Assembly: GCA_030562195.1 (NCBI GenBank) | Contig: CM060199.1 | Location: 21,596,338-21,660,337, forward strand | Length of the DNA stretch: 64,000 bases | Reading direction: 5' to 3' | DNA from: Nipponacmea schrenckii | Lineage: Eukaryota; Mollusca; Gastropoda; Lottiidae | Part shown: piece after piece, positions 1 through 10,427 of the stretch | Layout: each line of letters begins with the position of its first letter | Position numbering within the stretch: position 1 is the first letter of the stretch | Made by a program: the position numbers and the translations under genes | The notes under the pieces: model-generated | Databases searched by the model: none | What the model was told of the DNA's origin: nothing | What the model saw: only the letters and a program-made list of their open reading frames with translations

Positions 1-367
1 AGATATCCTTGATCCCAGAACCTTTGGCTAATTTTTCCATTTCTAAATTATGTCTACGTTTTTCTCTGTTTGCAGCGTCTTCGGCTTTTTTCTTATTTAC
101 CGCTGACGCTATACCACTTGCACCACCGGCAACAGCACCTGCAGCTGCTAATCCTCCGAAAATTAATGGGAGAAGAAATAGAAACCCACCTTCTTTAGCT
201 TGCTTGTCTATTTCGTTATAATTAATATTGTCCAGTACTTTATGATTTTTTAGTTTGTTAATTACCGATTGTGAAATATGTATCTTTATACCATTATAAG
301 TAATTGTTTTCGGTTTCCCTTTTTCGATTGATTCTAATATTTTAGCGACTAAAACTTCTGGTTTCAT
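1..367 (-). CDS. Polinton pX-like minor capsid/core protein, 3' end cut by window
   Basis: Open from an ATG at 365-367 to the window edge (about 122 codons). The N-terminal ~50 residues are charged and basic, then comes a hydrophobic Gly/Ala-rich segment (FLFLLPLIFGGLAAAGAVAG) and a Lys/Arg-rich stretch (NKKKAEDAANREKRRH). This layout resembles small membrane-active or core proteins (pX-like) of adintoviruses and Polintons; the role is inferred. The P2 copy at 33794-34360 has an in-frame stop where this one reads Tyr, so P1 is the better preserved copy here. The ATG lies 17 bp downstream of the capsid gene stop in the same direction. Confidence 0.6.
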   Translation of the reverse strand, partial: MKPEVLVAKILESIEKGKPKTITYNGIKIHISQSVINKLKNHKVLDNINYNEIDKQAKEGGFLFLLPLIFGGLAAAGAVAGGASGIASAVNKKKAEDAANREKRRHNLEMEKLAKGSGIKDI

Positions 368-383
368 TTTTAAAGTTAGAAAT

Positions 384-1576
384 TTATTCAATTCTATTCA
401 TCTTTCTATCCATTATATTTATGATATGACGAGATTCCTCTAACAAGAGACAATACCCTACCATATCTCCTGCTGTTTTATCAATGTATACAGATAACTG
501 TACTCCTGTTTTAAACAAATCTTCTTTATGAGCAGAGAGATCAAAACAAAATATAGGATAATTCAAAATAAAATCGAAATAATTAAACTGTGGTACATTT
601 CCAAATAATTCACTCATGAGCTTATAGTTTCTAGATTTTTGAAACCAAGTATTAAATATCTTGCTGGTTTTGTGGTATTTGTCACTTGCCATGTGAAATT
701 CTCACCTGTGATTGTTATCGATCCAATCGTATTTCTTCTTAAAAATGCTATTTCAATATCTTTTTTCAAACTACTAAGAAGTCTTGTTTCTACTTCGATT
801 GTTGGGGTTATTACTGGCACGTATAATTGGATATCGGTTATTTCTAATTTAGCATTTGAATTGTTTTCTCCAAAAAATATTCTATCGTTATTTATTAATC
901 TTTGAAGATGGATTTTGAAGGGTAGACCAATGTAAACTTTCCTGTGCTCAAGTAGTCCAAAGAGGGGATATAAATTCCAGTTTATGTACGAACCCCAGCT
1001 ATTTCTATCAATAGGTTTATTGTAAAATACAACCCTCTGTTTATAACCTTCATTATTTTGAAATTTGGTTATATTGATCAAATTGTTAACACTAGTTCTA
1101 ACTGCTGCCTGGTTGGCGTCTGCTGCTAGATTTTCTTGTTGAGATTGTATTTCCCCATCTCCCGTGTCTGGCATCCAGCCCGATGCCGTTGTATAATTTT
1201 TTGGATACAAAAGAGTTTTAAGCATTGTGTCAAACTCACCTGGGTGTTTGATTGTTTCAATTATATTTGAACCGGCTTCTAAAACCATTTCGCTAAATAA
1301 AGAGGGGAAGAAATTGTTCTCCAATGTTACCATCTGTTGGGGAAATCGATTTTGATTTAAAGCCCCATCTTTAATTTTGAAATCACAGCGGAAGTAAGCA
1401 TCGGAAAGAAGTAACCAATTGGACAACGAATTGATTTCAAATGTGACTCTACCTCCGTCATTAATCTGAGATTTGGACCCAACAGTTGGAGATATAATGA
1501 TGTAGTCTTCTTTTTTTTTATTTAATGTATATTCTATTGGTTCATAAAGTTGAAAGATCGGATCGAGTTTTGCCAT
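384..1576 (-). pseudogene. Polinton major capsid protein (double jelly-roll), frameshifted
   Basis: A reading frame from ATG 1576 down to 614 gives 320 residues starting MAKLDPIFQLYEPIEY. The remaining C-terminal part (ending HIINIMDRKMNRIE) continues in another frame to 384. Compared with P2, about 160 bp (equivalent to 34628-34787) are missing near 628, which breaks the frame. The protein sits between the pX-like gene and a small amphipathic ORF, the expected place for the hexon-like capsid protein of Polintons/adintoviruses. The assignment rests on context and general family look, not on a diagnostic motif. The N-terminal ~105 residues kept here are the part missing from P2. Confidence 0.65.
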
Positions 1577-1616
1577 TTTTAATAAGAGGATTTAGGCTTT
1601 ATCCCAACACCTTAAA

Positions 1617-1873
1617 TCATTGGCCTTGTTTCGCTTTTTGTCTAAGTTCTCTTATTTTGCGCAATTCATCTAATTCATTTTTTGTTGGACAGATTTGCTA
1701 ATTGAACTCGCTGCCTGCCCGACTGATGAAATCCATTTTGCCCCCGAGGATATAAGGTCTTTGTTTTTAGTTACAAAGGATGTAACCTTTGGTATAAGGG
1801 ACATCAATCCAGAGAAGAAACCATCTCCAGTGTAATTGAACTTTTCCTTTTCATGCTTTAAAATCAATCCCAT
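1617..1873 (-). pseudogene. small amphipathic Polinton protein, one frameshift
   Basis: ATG at 1871-1873 (MGLILKHEKEKFNY...). The frame stops at 1670 after SVQQKMN. A one-base shift in an A-run lets a Lys/Arg/Glu-rich tail (ELDELRKIRELRQKAK) continue to a stop at 1617-1619, so the ancestral protein was probably ~85 residues. The middle (SGLMSLIPKVTSFVTKN) could form an amphipathic helix, so a minor capsid or membrane-active role is possible but unproven. It lies just upstream of the capsid gene in both Polintons. In P2 it is fused to the capsid gene by a deletion. Confidence 0.45.
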
Positions 1874-1920
1874 ATTTTTAATATAGTAGATTTGATAAAA
1901 CAACAAAAGAATTTTATTAC

Positions 1921-2930
1921 AAGTATAAATAAATTCAAAGGTTCATAATCAATACAACATTATCATAAATTATTATTAATAGTTCAACTCATAGTTACGG
2001 ATGTTGTTATTCAGTTACTAGTCAACTGCGCAGTCTCAGAGGAATGATATTCCTATTTTATGTTAATAAGTTACTCTAATACGCAGTCTCAAAGCACTAT
2101 TATTCCTTTATTACGTCAATACACTACTGCGCAGTCTCAAAGCAATGATATTCCTCTTTTATGTTAATAAGTTACTACATTACACAGGCTCAAAGCACTA
2201 TTATTCCTTTATTACGTCAATACACTACTGCGCAGTCTCAGAGGAATGATATTCCTTTATTACGTCAATACTCCAATGCGCAGTCTCAGAGGAATGATAT
2301 TCCTTTTCTATGTTAATAAGATCACATGGTACATTACACATATTTCTGAGTCAATACTGTATTATTGATTATTCATAACATCTGGTGGAATACTTGTCAC
2401 GTAAACTGAAACATAAAATGTAGGATTTATTATTAAATATATTTTACACACTTACCTTTCTAAACAGAATCTCAAACTGTTTTGGATAAGATTGATAAAT
2501 AACATTAGTTTCTTCAGAATTATTTTGAAACATTGTTTGATTTCTGAAACCATTCGTTCTTGTTTTACAATTGACAAACTTACGAAAATTTGATATTAAT
2601 AAACTGTTAATATTAGATATAGATATTACATACCTTAATTGGATATAATTCTGTTAATCTCTTGTCCAAAGAATATTACACCTAGAGTAAACAGAAACTG
2701 AACTGTACATTAACACGGCCGGCTTCAAAATGAGTTGGCAAGTAACAGGTGTGATCTATTACGACGCAGTTAATAAAGTTCGAGAATATTCTAGAATGTT
2801 AAAGAGAATATTGATTAAACAATTTTAATAATTTAGCAGACGAATTTAGTTATAATATATCATGAAGTTTAAAGTGAATGTTTATTTAAGACATTTTTTG
2901 GTTATTTAAAGGGAGGGCGGGTGGGCAAAT
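1921..2930. other. P1 subterminal non-coding region
   Basis: AT-rich sequence between the last P1 gene and the terminal hairpin. It contains the minisatellite at 2029-2325. I see no coding frame worth reporting in the rest. Confidence 0.6.
2029..2325. repeat. Minisatellite of ~50-60 bp monomers with small palindromes
   Basis: About five to six degenerate monomers begin with (GCG)CAGTCTCA and carry either AGGAATGATATTCCT or AGCACTATTATTCCT, followed by TTTATGTTAATAAG or TTATTACGTCAATAC. The AGGAAT-GAT-ATTCCT core is a 6-bp stem with a 3-nt loop. The two monomer types alternate in the first part of the array. It lies within the P1 end, about 600 bp inside the terminus. Confidence 0.85.
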
Positions 2931-3021
2931 AGTAGTAATAGAACTTACAGATATCCGGTAGCTCGGAGCGGAGCGGAGCGAAGCGGAGGGGTGCCGGATA
3001 TCTGTAAGTTCTATTACTACT
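2931..3021. repeat. P1 terminal hairpin (end of the terminal inverted repeat)
   Basis: Positions 2931-2958 and 2994-3021 are perfect 28-bp inverted arms enclosing a 35-bp G-rich loop built from GGAGC/GAAGC steps. The outer arm ends ...ATTACTACT at 3021, the mirror of the AGTAGTAATA start seen at the left end of P2. The arms contain GATATCCGG, also conserved in P2. A Polinton terminus normally starts AG and pairs with the other end of the element; here the terminus also pairs with itself. Confidence 0.85.
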
Positions 3022-6000
3022 GTGGTTATACTCTCATCAGGCAGGACAGACCCAATGCTCTCCACCATCGAAGTGGTCTGGCCATCTACGTCAAGAATGG
3101 TGTTTCCCACTATGAAGTGCATCTTAAAATCATCCCTCCTCTAGAGGCACATACGATATCCTTTACCGAAAAGTCAAAGGTTTTTTCTATCCTCAACATT
3201 TATCGACCTGCTCTCATCGACAGTCCTCAACGACTCAGTGAATATCAGTATGTTTACGACCAGTTGCCCGGGACCGACATTATTGTGCTTGGTGACTTCA
3301 ACGCCAAACACATACTGTGGGGCTCGCCGACAACTGACACTAATGGTGGACAAGTTGCTGAATTCATTGAAGCCAATGACCTGGTCTGTTTAAATGATTT
3401 TAGTATTACTTATGTTGGTACTCAAGCTCCTATTGGTTCGCATCTCGATCTCACTCTAGTAAGCAGTCGGTTAGCTAAGGACTGCACGTGGGAAACAACC
3501 AGTGAAAGCCTTGGAAGTGACCACGTTATTATCGAGACTACATTATCTTGTAACATTTTGAAAGAGAAAATCAAATGTCAATTCACCACTCACCACAAGA
3601 AGACGAACGGGACATCAATTCTCCGTTTACCCTCGACAAGCTGAAGAACGCACTGCGTACTAAGAAGGACGGCGCCTCTGGTGAAGACAACATCAAGTAC
3701 AGCATGTTAAAGGAGTTACCACTGGAAGCATCAACAGTTCTACTGGAACTATTCAACAAGTCATGGTATAATGGTACAATTCCTGAAAGTTGGAAAACAG
3801 CAATGGTCATACCTCTACCAAAACCGCAAAAGGACAGACATCAATGCACTTCATACAGGTCTATTTCTCTAACCTCGACTCTATGTAAAACATTTGAGAC
3901 GATGGTCAACAATAGACTTAGATACCACTGTGAACTAAATGGTCTCATCGATCCTAACCAAAGCGGTTACAGAGAGAAACTGTCAACAATGGATCAAATC
4001 GTTCGACTTCAACATGACATCGCTGCCCACCTAGGAAAGAAGAAGTGCAGTATTTCTGGATTTATCCAAAGCCTTCGACTTAGTATGGGTCGATGGTTTA
4101 CTTTTTAAACCTAGCAATCTTGGCATCAAGGGGCGTATGTTCCGGTGGATCCAAGACTTTCTAAAGGATCGCCAGATACAAGTCAACGTCGCCAATTCCA
4201 TCAGTGAGAAGCACTCTTTGGAAAATGGAACCCCCAAGGATCTGTTATCAGCCCTACCCTTTTCAGCATCATGATAAACGATCTTGCTAGGGACTATGTG
4301 CATAGTAAGGACCAATCGGTTAGCACGGCCTTATATGCAGATGATAGTTCCTTGTGGACAGGTCACAATAACCTCAACACCGTGAAAACTCGCATGCAAA
4401 CTGCTCTGAACCAAGTTGCCAAATGGGCAAACGACTGGGGCTTCATTATTTCGGAAGCTAAAACCGTCGGGATGCTCTGCAGCAGGCAAACGGACCACAA
4501 CGGTATTGACCTAAGATTGAATGGTGTGAAAATTAGGCAGGAAAAAACAGTTAAGTTCCTTGGCATGTACTTAGACCATAAGCTCAGTTGGAGTAAACAC
4601 ATCGACTATATTTGTCATCGATCATCGAAAATCTTAAATGTTATGCGTTATGTTTCAGGTACCACATGGGGAGCAAACAGAGAAGCTTTAATGATGATGT
4701 ACAGATCACTGGTTCGCTCAATTATAGATTATGGTTGCATCGCCTATGGTACAGCCTGTAATACCACTCTGAAGAAATTGGACACTCTACAGATGAAAGC
4801 CATACGTATTGCCACCAGGGCAGTTATCGCAATTATAAGCAATACTTCAGGAGGCGGGAGAGAAACCCCTTTCTCTTCGAAGGGAGGAACTCTACCTCAA
4901 ATTCTGGGGAAAACTTCAGTATTTGTCTGTTAGCTGTCCAACGTATTCAAGCATGAAAAGATTCACTCGTGTCGGAAAGAACCAGTTAAATCGGGGTATC
5001 TCTTACGGACAAGCCACTACTGATCTCTTGAGAGAGCACAAGCTCGATCAAGTTACCATCAGCCAACGACACCTATCAGATACTCCCTTTTGGAAGGATA
5101 CCAATCCAACAGTCAACACCGAGCTGATCCAGTCCATTAACAAGCACGTGAACCCAGTAGCAGCAAGAGCTCACGCTCTTGACCTCATTGACTCCAAGTT
5201 CGCCGACCATTTGAAGATCTACACCAATGGCTCCAAAAGTAGCACAGCTACAGGTTACTGTTTGTCCATACCGACAAAAGGCATCAAAGTAAAAGGATAC
5301 CTCCTCACTGCTCAGTGTTCACTGCAGAACTACTTGCCATTAGGGACGCCATAGTATGGCTATCCCTTAACTGCACAGAACCAGCCGTAATCTTATCTGA
5401 CTCATTAAGTAGCCTTCAGTCTATTTCTAACAAATTTTCTAATTGCAGGTCAGAAGTTCTAACTGATATCCGAAGTATGATCCACAACTACCAAACCAAC
5501 AATAACCACCAGATCGAACTATCATGGATCCCGTCGCACGTCTTCACCCCAGGAAACGAACAAGCTGACCGTATTGCCAAGGACAGCTTGAGTCTTGAGG
5601 ACATCGAGCCTGTAGATTTCTCTTATGAAGAATTTCGTAGCCTCGTGTCCGCCAAGATCAACCCGAAATGGGCCGACATGCTAAAGAACCTCAACACTGA
5701 TAGATACCAGATTGATCCGAAGATACCAAACCAAACCAAAATCAACCATCCATCTGTAGCCATCTGCAAGCTGGCAACCAGACTACGCACCAACCACGTC
5801 CTACGAGACCACCAATTCAGTGCCATTAAATGCTGATGCGGACAAGTCGCCACCAGGACGCATCTTCTCATTCAATGCACCGAATTAAAACCATCTCGTA
5901 AGACATTGACGGACTACCTGGAAACCAACGGCATACTAATCACCATACAGAATATTTTGGCTCCACCCACGGACCACTGGTACAAAATAATGGAACTCAT

Positions 6001-6508
6001 CTACCAATTTATTACCACATCTGTTTTTAACAGATAAACTAAGTTTCTTTTAAAATTTATATAATCAATTTTCAAAACAAGTTTCATAGCAGAAACAAAA
6101 GAGAACATCCTATTTTTTTTGTGAAAGCTTTCTTCTCTTCTCCTCTCCTTTCTCACGTATCCTTTTCTTCTTTCTTTTAGGTCTTCAACTCTTCCAAGCA
6201 CAGACAGATAATCAAACCAAACCAACAACCACCAACAACAACCACCATGATCATAACGAGTTTTGGAAGAAAGTAGAAGACTGAGTCACTCACGCCACAC
6301 CATCCAGGGCCGAGTTTCACCGCCATGACGTTCGTTCCGACCAGATCGTACGATTTCTCAAACCACCACCAAACCAACAGTTTTCTAAATTATCCTATTG
6401 ATTTTAAATCCACTACCAACGACCACCAAAGTGCAACTACCTAGTTTGCGATATCAACAATTTCTGGAAGCAAACGTTAACTCGTCAATTACCACCACCA
6501 CCACCCAA
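3022..6508 (+). mobile_element. LINE copy A, I-superfamily-like (endonuclease-RT-RNase H), 5' part cut off by P1
   Basis: Starts inside the endonuclease immediately after the P1 terminus and runs through RT and RNase H to a 3' UTR rich in CAACCACCA. The 3' end is a short (ACC)n tail near 6508. LINE copy B at 10911-15185 is the same family on the other strand and shows what copy A has lost: about 600 bp between the endonuclease and RT are deleted near 3575. Confidence 0.85.
3028..6036 (+). pseudogene. LINE ORF2 relic: endonuclease, reverse transcriptase, RNase H
   Basis: Endonuclease pieces include VLGDFNAKHILWGS and GSDHVIIE (3280-3550). After an internal deletion the RT starts at about 3600 (SGEDNIKYSMLKELP, SYRSISLTSTLCKTFE), loses its first catalytic motif to a small deletion and frameshift near 4050, and resumes with ALYADDSSLWTG (about 4330). 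The RNase H domain follows in two frames: YTNGSKSS (5220), FTAELLAIRDA, ILSDSLSSLQS and WIPSHVFTPGNEQADRIAK (5520-5580). The first RNase H catalytic Asp is Asn here but Asp in copy B. At least four frame breaks make it non-functional. RNase H after RT points to the I/Outcast/LOA-like LINE group; the exact clade is not decided. Confidence 0.85.
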
Positions 6509-6901
6509 GGTATCTGCAGTATTATAATATAACCTTAAGGTAGTAACAATTACGATAAAACACATTTATATTACATCTGCACTGCCAATTTTGCCGATGC
6601 AAGGCGATTAACTTTTGCCCCAGGAAATATCGCCATTGTGCAACAGAAGCCATACCGGAAACAACATTATAACCGGAAATCGGCCTATAGACTATAGACA
6701 AATATTATGTTTTGAGACGGATAACCCTTAGTGATAAGGTGTTATAAAAGAGTAATTAGAGTCTTTTTCAAGATATATACCGTCTCAAACATAATCCCCC
6801 TTCTGTTTGACAAATAATCGACCAAAAATAGCTGTGTTTGTGTTTTATATGTGATATATATACTGTGATAAAACTGAGTAACCATATCCTTACCAACTGA
6901 A
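6509..6901. other. Non-coding stretch, probable 5' region of the Penelope-like element
   Basis: No coding frame. A short inverted repeat is visible: GTTTTGAGACGG (around 6710) and CCGTCTCAAAC (around 6780). It may be 5' UTR of the following element, but no boundary can be fixed. Confidence 0.4.
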
Positions 6902-7834
6902 ATGGAGATTGATCCACTAACACCCGCACCAACAAGAGTCACCACCATGTCGAACCAGACACCTAAACGAGCCCGCAGTTCACCATCCCCTAGTCCAGCA
7001 GATTTTGGTAAACGTTCTCGTAGAGAAGGTACCCCCCTTCTCTTTTCCCTTTCAGATTCCTCGCCTACACCATCTGAATCTTCACCACGTGACCCAGGTT
7101 CGGTCGACCTTTCTTCCTTCTGTAAGTTTTTGGATCAACAAACCACCCCGAATTCTCCAACCAGGTCAAGTCGTGTGCCCAGACCATCTCCACCACGAAC
7201 CAGATCTCAGTCCGTACCCAATGCCACATTTGTAACAACTACCAATCCAGTACCTATCACCCCATCGTCAACCATTATATCCGCTACCAAACCCTTTTAT
7301 CACAAAACCAAGGACAAGTCATCATGGAATCTACCTGCTCTACAGAAATCTACTTTAATAATTGGGTCCTCAAACCTCAACCGAATTACCAAAACAGCTC
7401 CAGACACCGAAATACACTCGTATCCTGGTGCCCAAATCCACCACATCCAGTCCATCCTTGAATCTTACGACCATGATCATAAACCGGCTACGATCATTCT
7501 GCATGTAGGCCTCAACAATCGTGACCAGTTAGCCAAAACCTCATTTAACCAAGCCCAGAAATTAATTTCCACAGCCAACCAAACCTTTCCTAGATCCAAG
7601 ATCATCTTTTCATGTATACCTATCTCTAATAAAATCTCTAAGAAAGCCCAGCAGAATCTTAAGACATTCAACGATATGATGATGAACTCCGACACTGAGA
7701 ACGCAACAATCCTGTCACCCTACGAAGAAGAATTCGAACCAGTTGATAATCTTCATTGGTCTCCGGAAACAGCCAACAATATATACTTGTTTTGGATACA
7801 CCAGCTTCAAGCACCGGGTAAGTCTTTAAACTAA
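6902..7834 (+). CDS. SGNH/GDSL-hydrolase-like ORF upstream of the Penelope-like RT
   Basis: An unbroken 310-codon frame. Residues 1-~130 are Ser/Pro/Thr-rich and look disordered. Residues ~150-305 look like an SGNH (GDSL-type) esterase: LIIGSSNLNRI as the Ser block, SYPGAQIHHI as the Gly block, ILHVGLNNRDQ as the Asn block, and DNLHWS as the Asp-x-x-His block near the C-terminus. Esterase-type ORF1 proteins are known from CR1-type LINEs. Here the next frame downstream (from ~7850) is a Penelope-like RT N-terminus with no LINE between, so it may be ORF1 of this Penelope family. The alternative is a leftover ORF1 of an unrelated LINE. It is intact, unlike its neighbours. Confidence 0.6.
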   Translation: MEIDPLTPAPTRVTTMSNQTPKRARSSPSPSPADFGKRSRREGTPLLFSLSDSSPTPSESSPRDPGSVDLSSFCKFLDQQTTPNSPTRSSRVPRPSPPRTRSQSVPNATFVTTTNPVPITPSSTIISATKPFYHKTKDKSSWNLPALQKSTLIIGSSNLNRITKTAPDTEIHSYPGAQIHHIQSILESYDHDHKPATIILHVGLNNRDQLAKTSFNQAQKLISTANQTFPRSKIIFSCIPISNKISKKAQQNLKTFNDMMMNSDTENATILSPYEEEFEPVDNLHWSPETANNIYLFWIHQLQAPGKSLN

Positions 7835-7849
7835 TTACTGGGGATAAAA

Positions 7850-9466
7850 AATATTGAGAGGCCGCCGCTAGGCCAAACCGTTGTTAACTTAAGCCGAAAA
7901 ATTCTCACACCCCTCCAGCATTCAATCTTAGACCGTGGACTTAAATTTATTCCGACTCCTAAATTACCTAACCTTGATTATCTTCAACCGTCTATTCAAC
8001 GATTTCAACGGAATCTCAGTTGCACATGCTTTTTTCGAAAACACCCTCCACTCGGTGCTAGAACAATGTTTATTCCTAAATCCACGTGGAAACCACCTAA
8101 AACCGCTATCCATCCAGAAATATTAAACGTATTTACAAGTATGAATAACCAAATATCAAATCTTTCCATAACACACGAGAAGCCTAATCTAACGCGAGTA
8201 AAACGTGAAGCATTAAATGTACTTATACACTTTGCCGAAAATTCATAAGAATCCTACCAAGGATTGGTTCATGCCTAATAGAATCCCTAAAGGCCGCCCG
8301 ATTATCTCTGACTGTGGTAGTGAGTCTTATGCAGTGTCAGAATACATCGATCATTTCTTACTACCACTAGCATGTCAACATCGAGCCTACCTTAAGGACA
8401 CAACTGACTTTGTCAATAAAATAAAAAACCTCAAAGTCCCTTCAAATGCTATTCTAATTTCAATAGACGTAACTTCTATGTACACCAATATCGACAACAC
8501 TACTGGCCTAATGGCAGTTCGCAAAGCTTTTGATAGAAACCCAGATCCGGACAGACACGACGATGCAATTCTACAGCTTTTAGAGATTTGTCTTAGTCGC
8601 AATGATTTCACATTTAATGGTAAAACATATCTACAAACCTCAGGTACAGCTATGGGCAAACGATTCGCCCCTTCATACGCAAATCTTTTCATGGCAGAGT
8701 GGGAACGTGAGGTATTACCCCTTTGTCCATTTGACCCACTTTTCAATGGACGCTTCTTAGATGACATTTTCATGGTTTGGACTTACTCCATAGAACAATT
8801 TTGGCCATTTTTTGAAACCCTCAACAACCACCACCCGTCCATCAAACTAACAGCCAGCGTCAGTCACAAAAGCATAGATTTTCTCGATACTACTGTTTTT
8901 AAAGGTGATTCCATAGCAGAGACTAATAAATTAGATATTAAAGTATATTTAAAAAAACCGACACTCATCAACTTTTGCATAAGAGCTCATTTCATCCAAA
9001 ACATACATTTTCTGGAATTATTAAGTCACAAGTTTTACGATTTCACCGAATTTGCACAAGGTCTTCTGATTTCAACCAAGCCTGTACGATTGTTTTCTCA
9101 AAACTGAAAGAGCGTGGATATTCTAGACGATTTTTACGAAACATAAAAAAAATCCACATTAGCACAGTTAGCAGCTAAAAATAGACTTTATGCCGAAGTG
9201 CCTCCAGGTTTAAGGAGTGCCCCATGTATGTCAATCAGATGCAAAACATGTCCCTTTGTATCAGAAACGCATTATTTTCAAAGTAACTCTACGAATAAAA
9301 GATACCCTATCCAAGAGCACCTAACATGTGAAAACTCGAATGTAATATACTTAATTTCATGTAAAAAATGTCCCAAACAATATATCGGGGAAACAAAGAA
9401 CAAATTACGCACTCGTTTTAATGCTCACAGATCAGATATTAAATTAAAAAAAGACAAGACTTTTTA
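7850..9466 (+). pseudogene. Penelope-like element polyprotein, copy C (RT + GIY-YIG endonuclease)
   Basis: Begins with a Penelope-type N-terminus (VVNLSRKILTPLQHS, RGLKFIPTP). A 256-bp deletion relative to copy D removes the region after EALNVL at 8220. RT motifs follow: YTLPKIHKNP, ISIDVTSMYTNI (catalytic Asp), SGTAMGKRFAPSYANLFM and GRFLDDIFMVW (FLDD). The GIY-YIG part is at 9190-9460: Cys pairs in MSIRCKTCPF, then VIYLISCKKCPKQYIGET and LRTRFNAHRSDI. Frame breaks occur at ~7960, ~8240, ~9000 and ~9130. Without them this would resemble an endonuclease-plus Penelope element. Confidence 0.85.
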
Positions 9467-10427
9467 GATAGAATCTATCTCAGTCCCACTGTAATACTAT
9501 ACAAGACGTAATCTACATAGACTGTCCCTTCACCGATCACAAGTCCGTCTCTGTACGGGTGGGTTTGGGGTCGGGACGCTGGGGTAGAGGTAAATGGAAA
9601 CTGAATACTGCTGTGCTGGAAGAGGAGGAATATAAATTATTATTCCAAACCCTCTGGGTAGACTGGCAGGGACGGAAGGTTGACTACGGAGACCCCCTCC
9701 TGCGGTGGGAGGACGGCAAGCTGGAAATAAAAAAACTTACTATCAAATATTGCAAACACCGCACTGCCACTCTTCGAGAGAAACTATCCAAACTCGAAGA
9801 GGATAAATTAGACCTCGAGAATAACTTTAATCTGGCTGGTGATCAGTTTGGCAAACAGCACCAGACCCTGATAGAAAGCATCAAGTCGGTTCAGAATATC
9901 TTGAATAGGGGTGCTCTTATTCGTTCCAAGACACCCTTTGAGGAAAATAGAACTAGACAATGGGTCTAAAAAAATTATCGAGAAATTTTCGGACCATAAT
10001 GGCGACATTAAATCGGGTAAAGCAGACATCTTGGATATCATTCACAACTTTTATAAAACTTTATACACATCTGAACCGATACCGGACCTCACTATTGATC
10101 CCTATATCAGAGAGTCTACCATAGTCTATTCATAGTCTATTCATAGTCTACCGGCAACAGATAGGGACCTGATCAGTGAGACTATTATATCCTCTCATGA
10201 GATTTTTAAAGCCTTGAGTCATTTCCAGAATAACAAATCACCCGGGATCGATGGGATCCCAAAAGAATTCTATATAACTTTTTGGGAATTTATGAAAGAC
10301 GATTTTAGACAACGTCTCACTGATACAACGAAAACTTCAATTTTAACTATTAACTATAAAAATAAAGGAGCGAGGACCGATTTGAAAAATTATAGGCCTA
10401 TCTCTCTGTTGACTTTTGGCCACTCAT
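9467..10427 (+). pseudogene. Tx1/L1-like LINE fragment (endonuclease end to RT start)
   Basis: Starts abruptly after the Penelope GIY-YIG sequence with FTDHKSVSVRV, the last endonuclease block with an intact D-H pair. It then follows the linker GRWGRGKWKLNTAVL and the RT N-terminus SPGIDGIPKEFY and LKNYRPISLL, ending abruptly at about 10427. It belongs to the same broad family as the LINE at 15290-18359 but is a different copy. Two frameshifts are visible, near 9960 and 10135. A small 11-bp triplication (CATAGTCTATT) sits at about 10120-10150. Confidence 0.8.

Larger units (their letters stand above)
1..3021. mobile_element. Polinton/Maverick P1, right end (left part outside window)
   Basis: The gene order on the minus strand (small amphipathic protein, major capsid protein, pX-like protein) and the sequences themselves match the right end of the second Polinton at 33794-37517. 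The element ends at 3021 with a terminal hairpin starting AGTAGTAATA, like the P2 terminus. Beyond 3021 a LINE endonuclease reading frame resumes in mid-domain, so P1 inserted into LINE copy A. The undamaged site in LINE copy B predicts a 6-bp duplication GTGGTT at the missing left end. Both capsid-region genes that can be checked are frameshifted, so this is a dead copy. Confidence 0.85.

Noticed and set aside
9..221. Plus-strand frame of 70 codons
   Set aside because: Antisense shadow of the pX-like protein on the minus strand; the same shadow recurs at 33972-34214.
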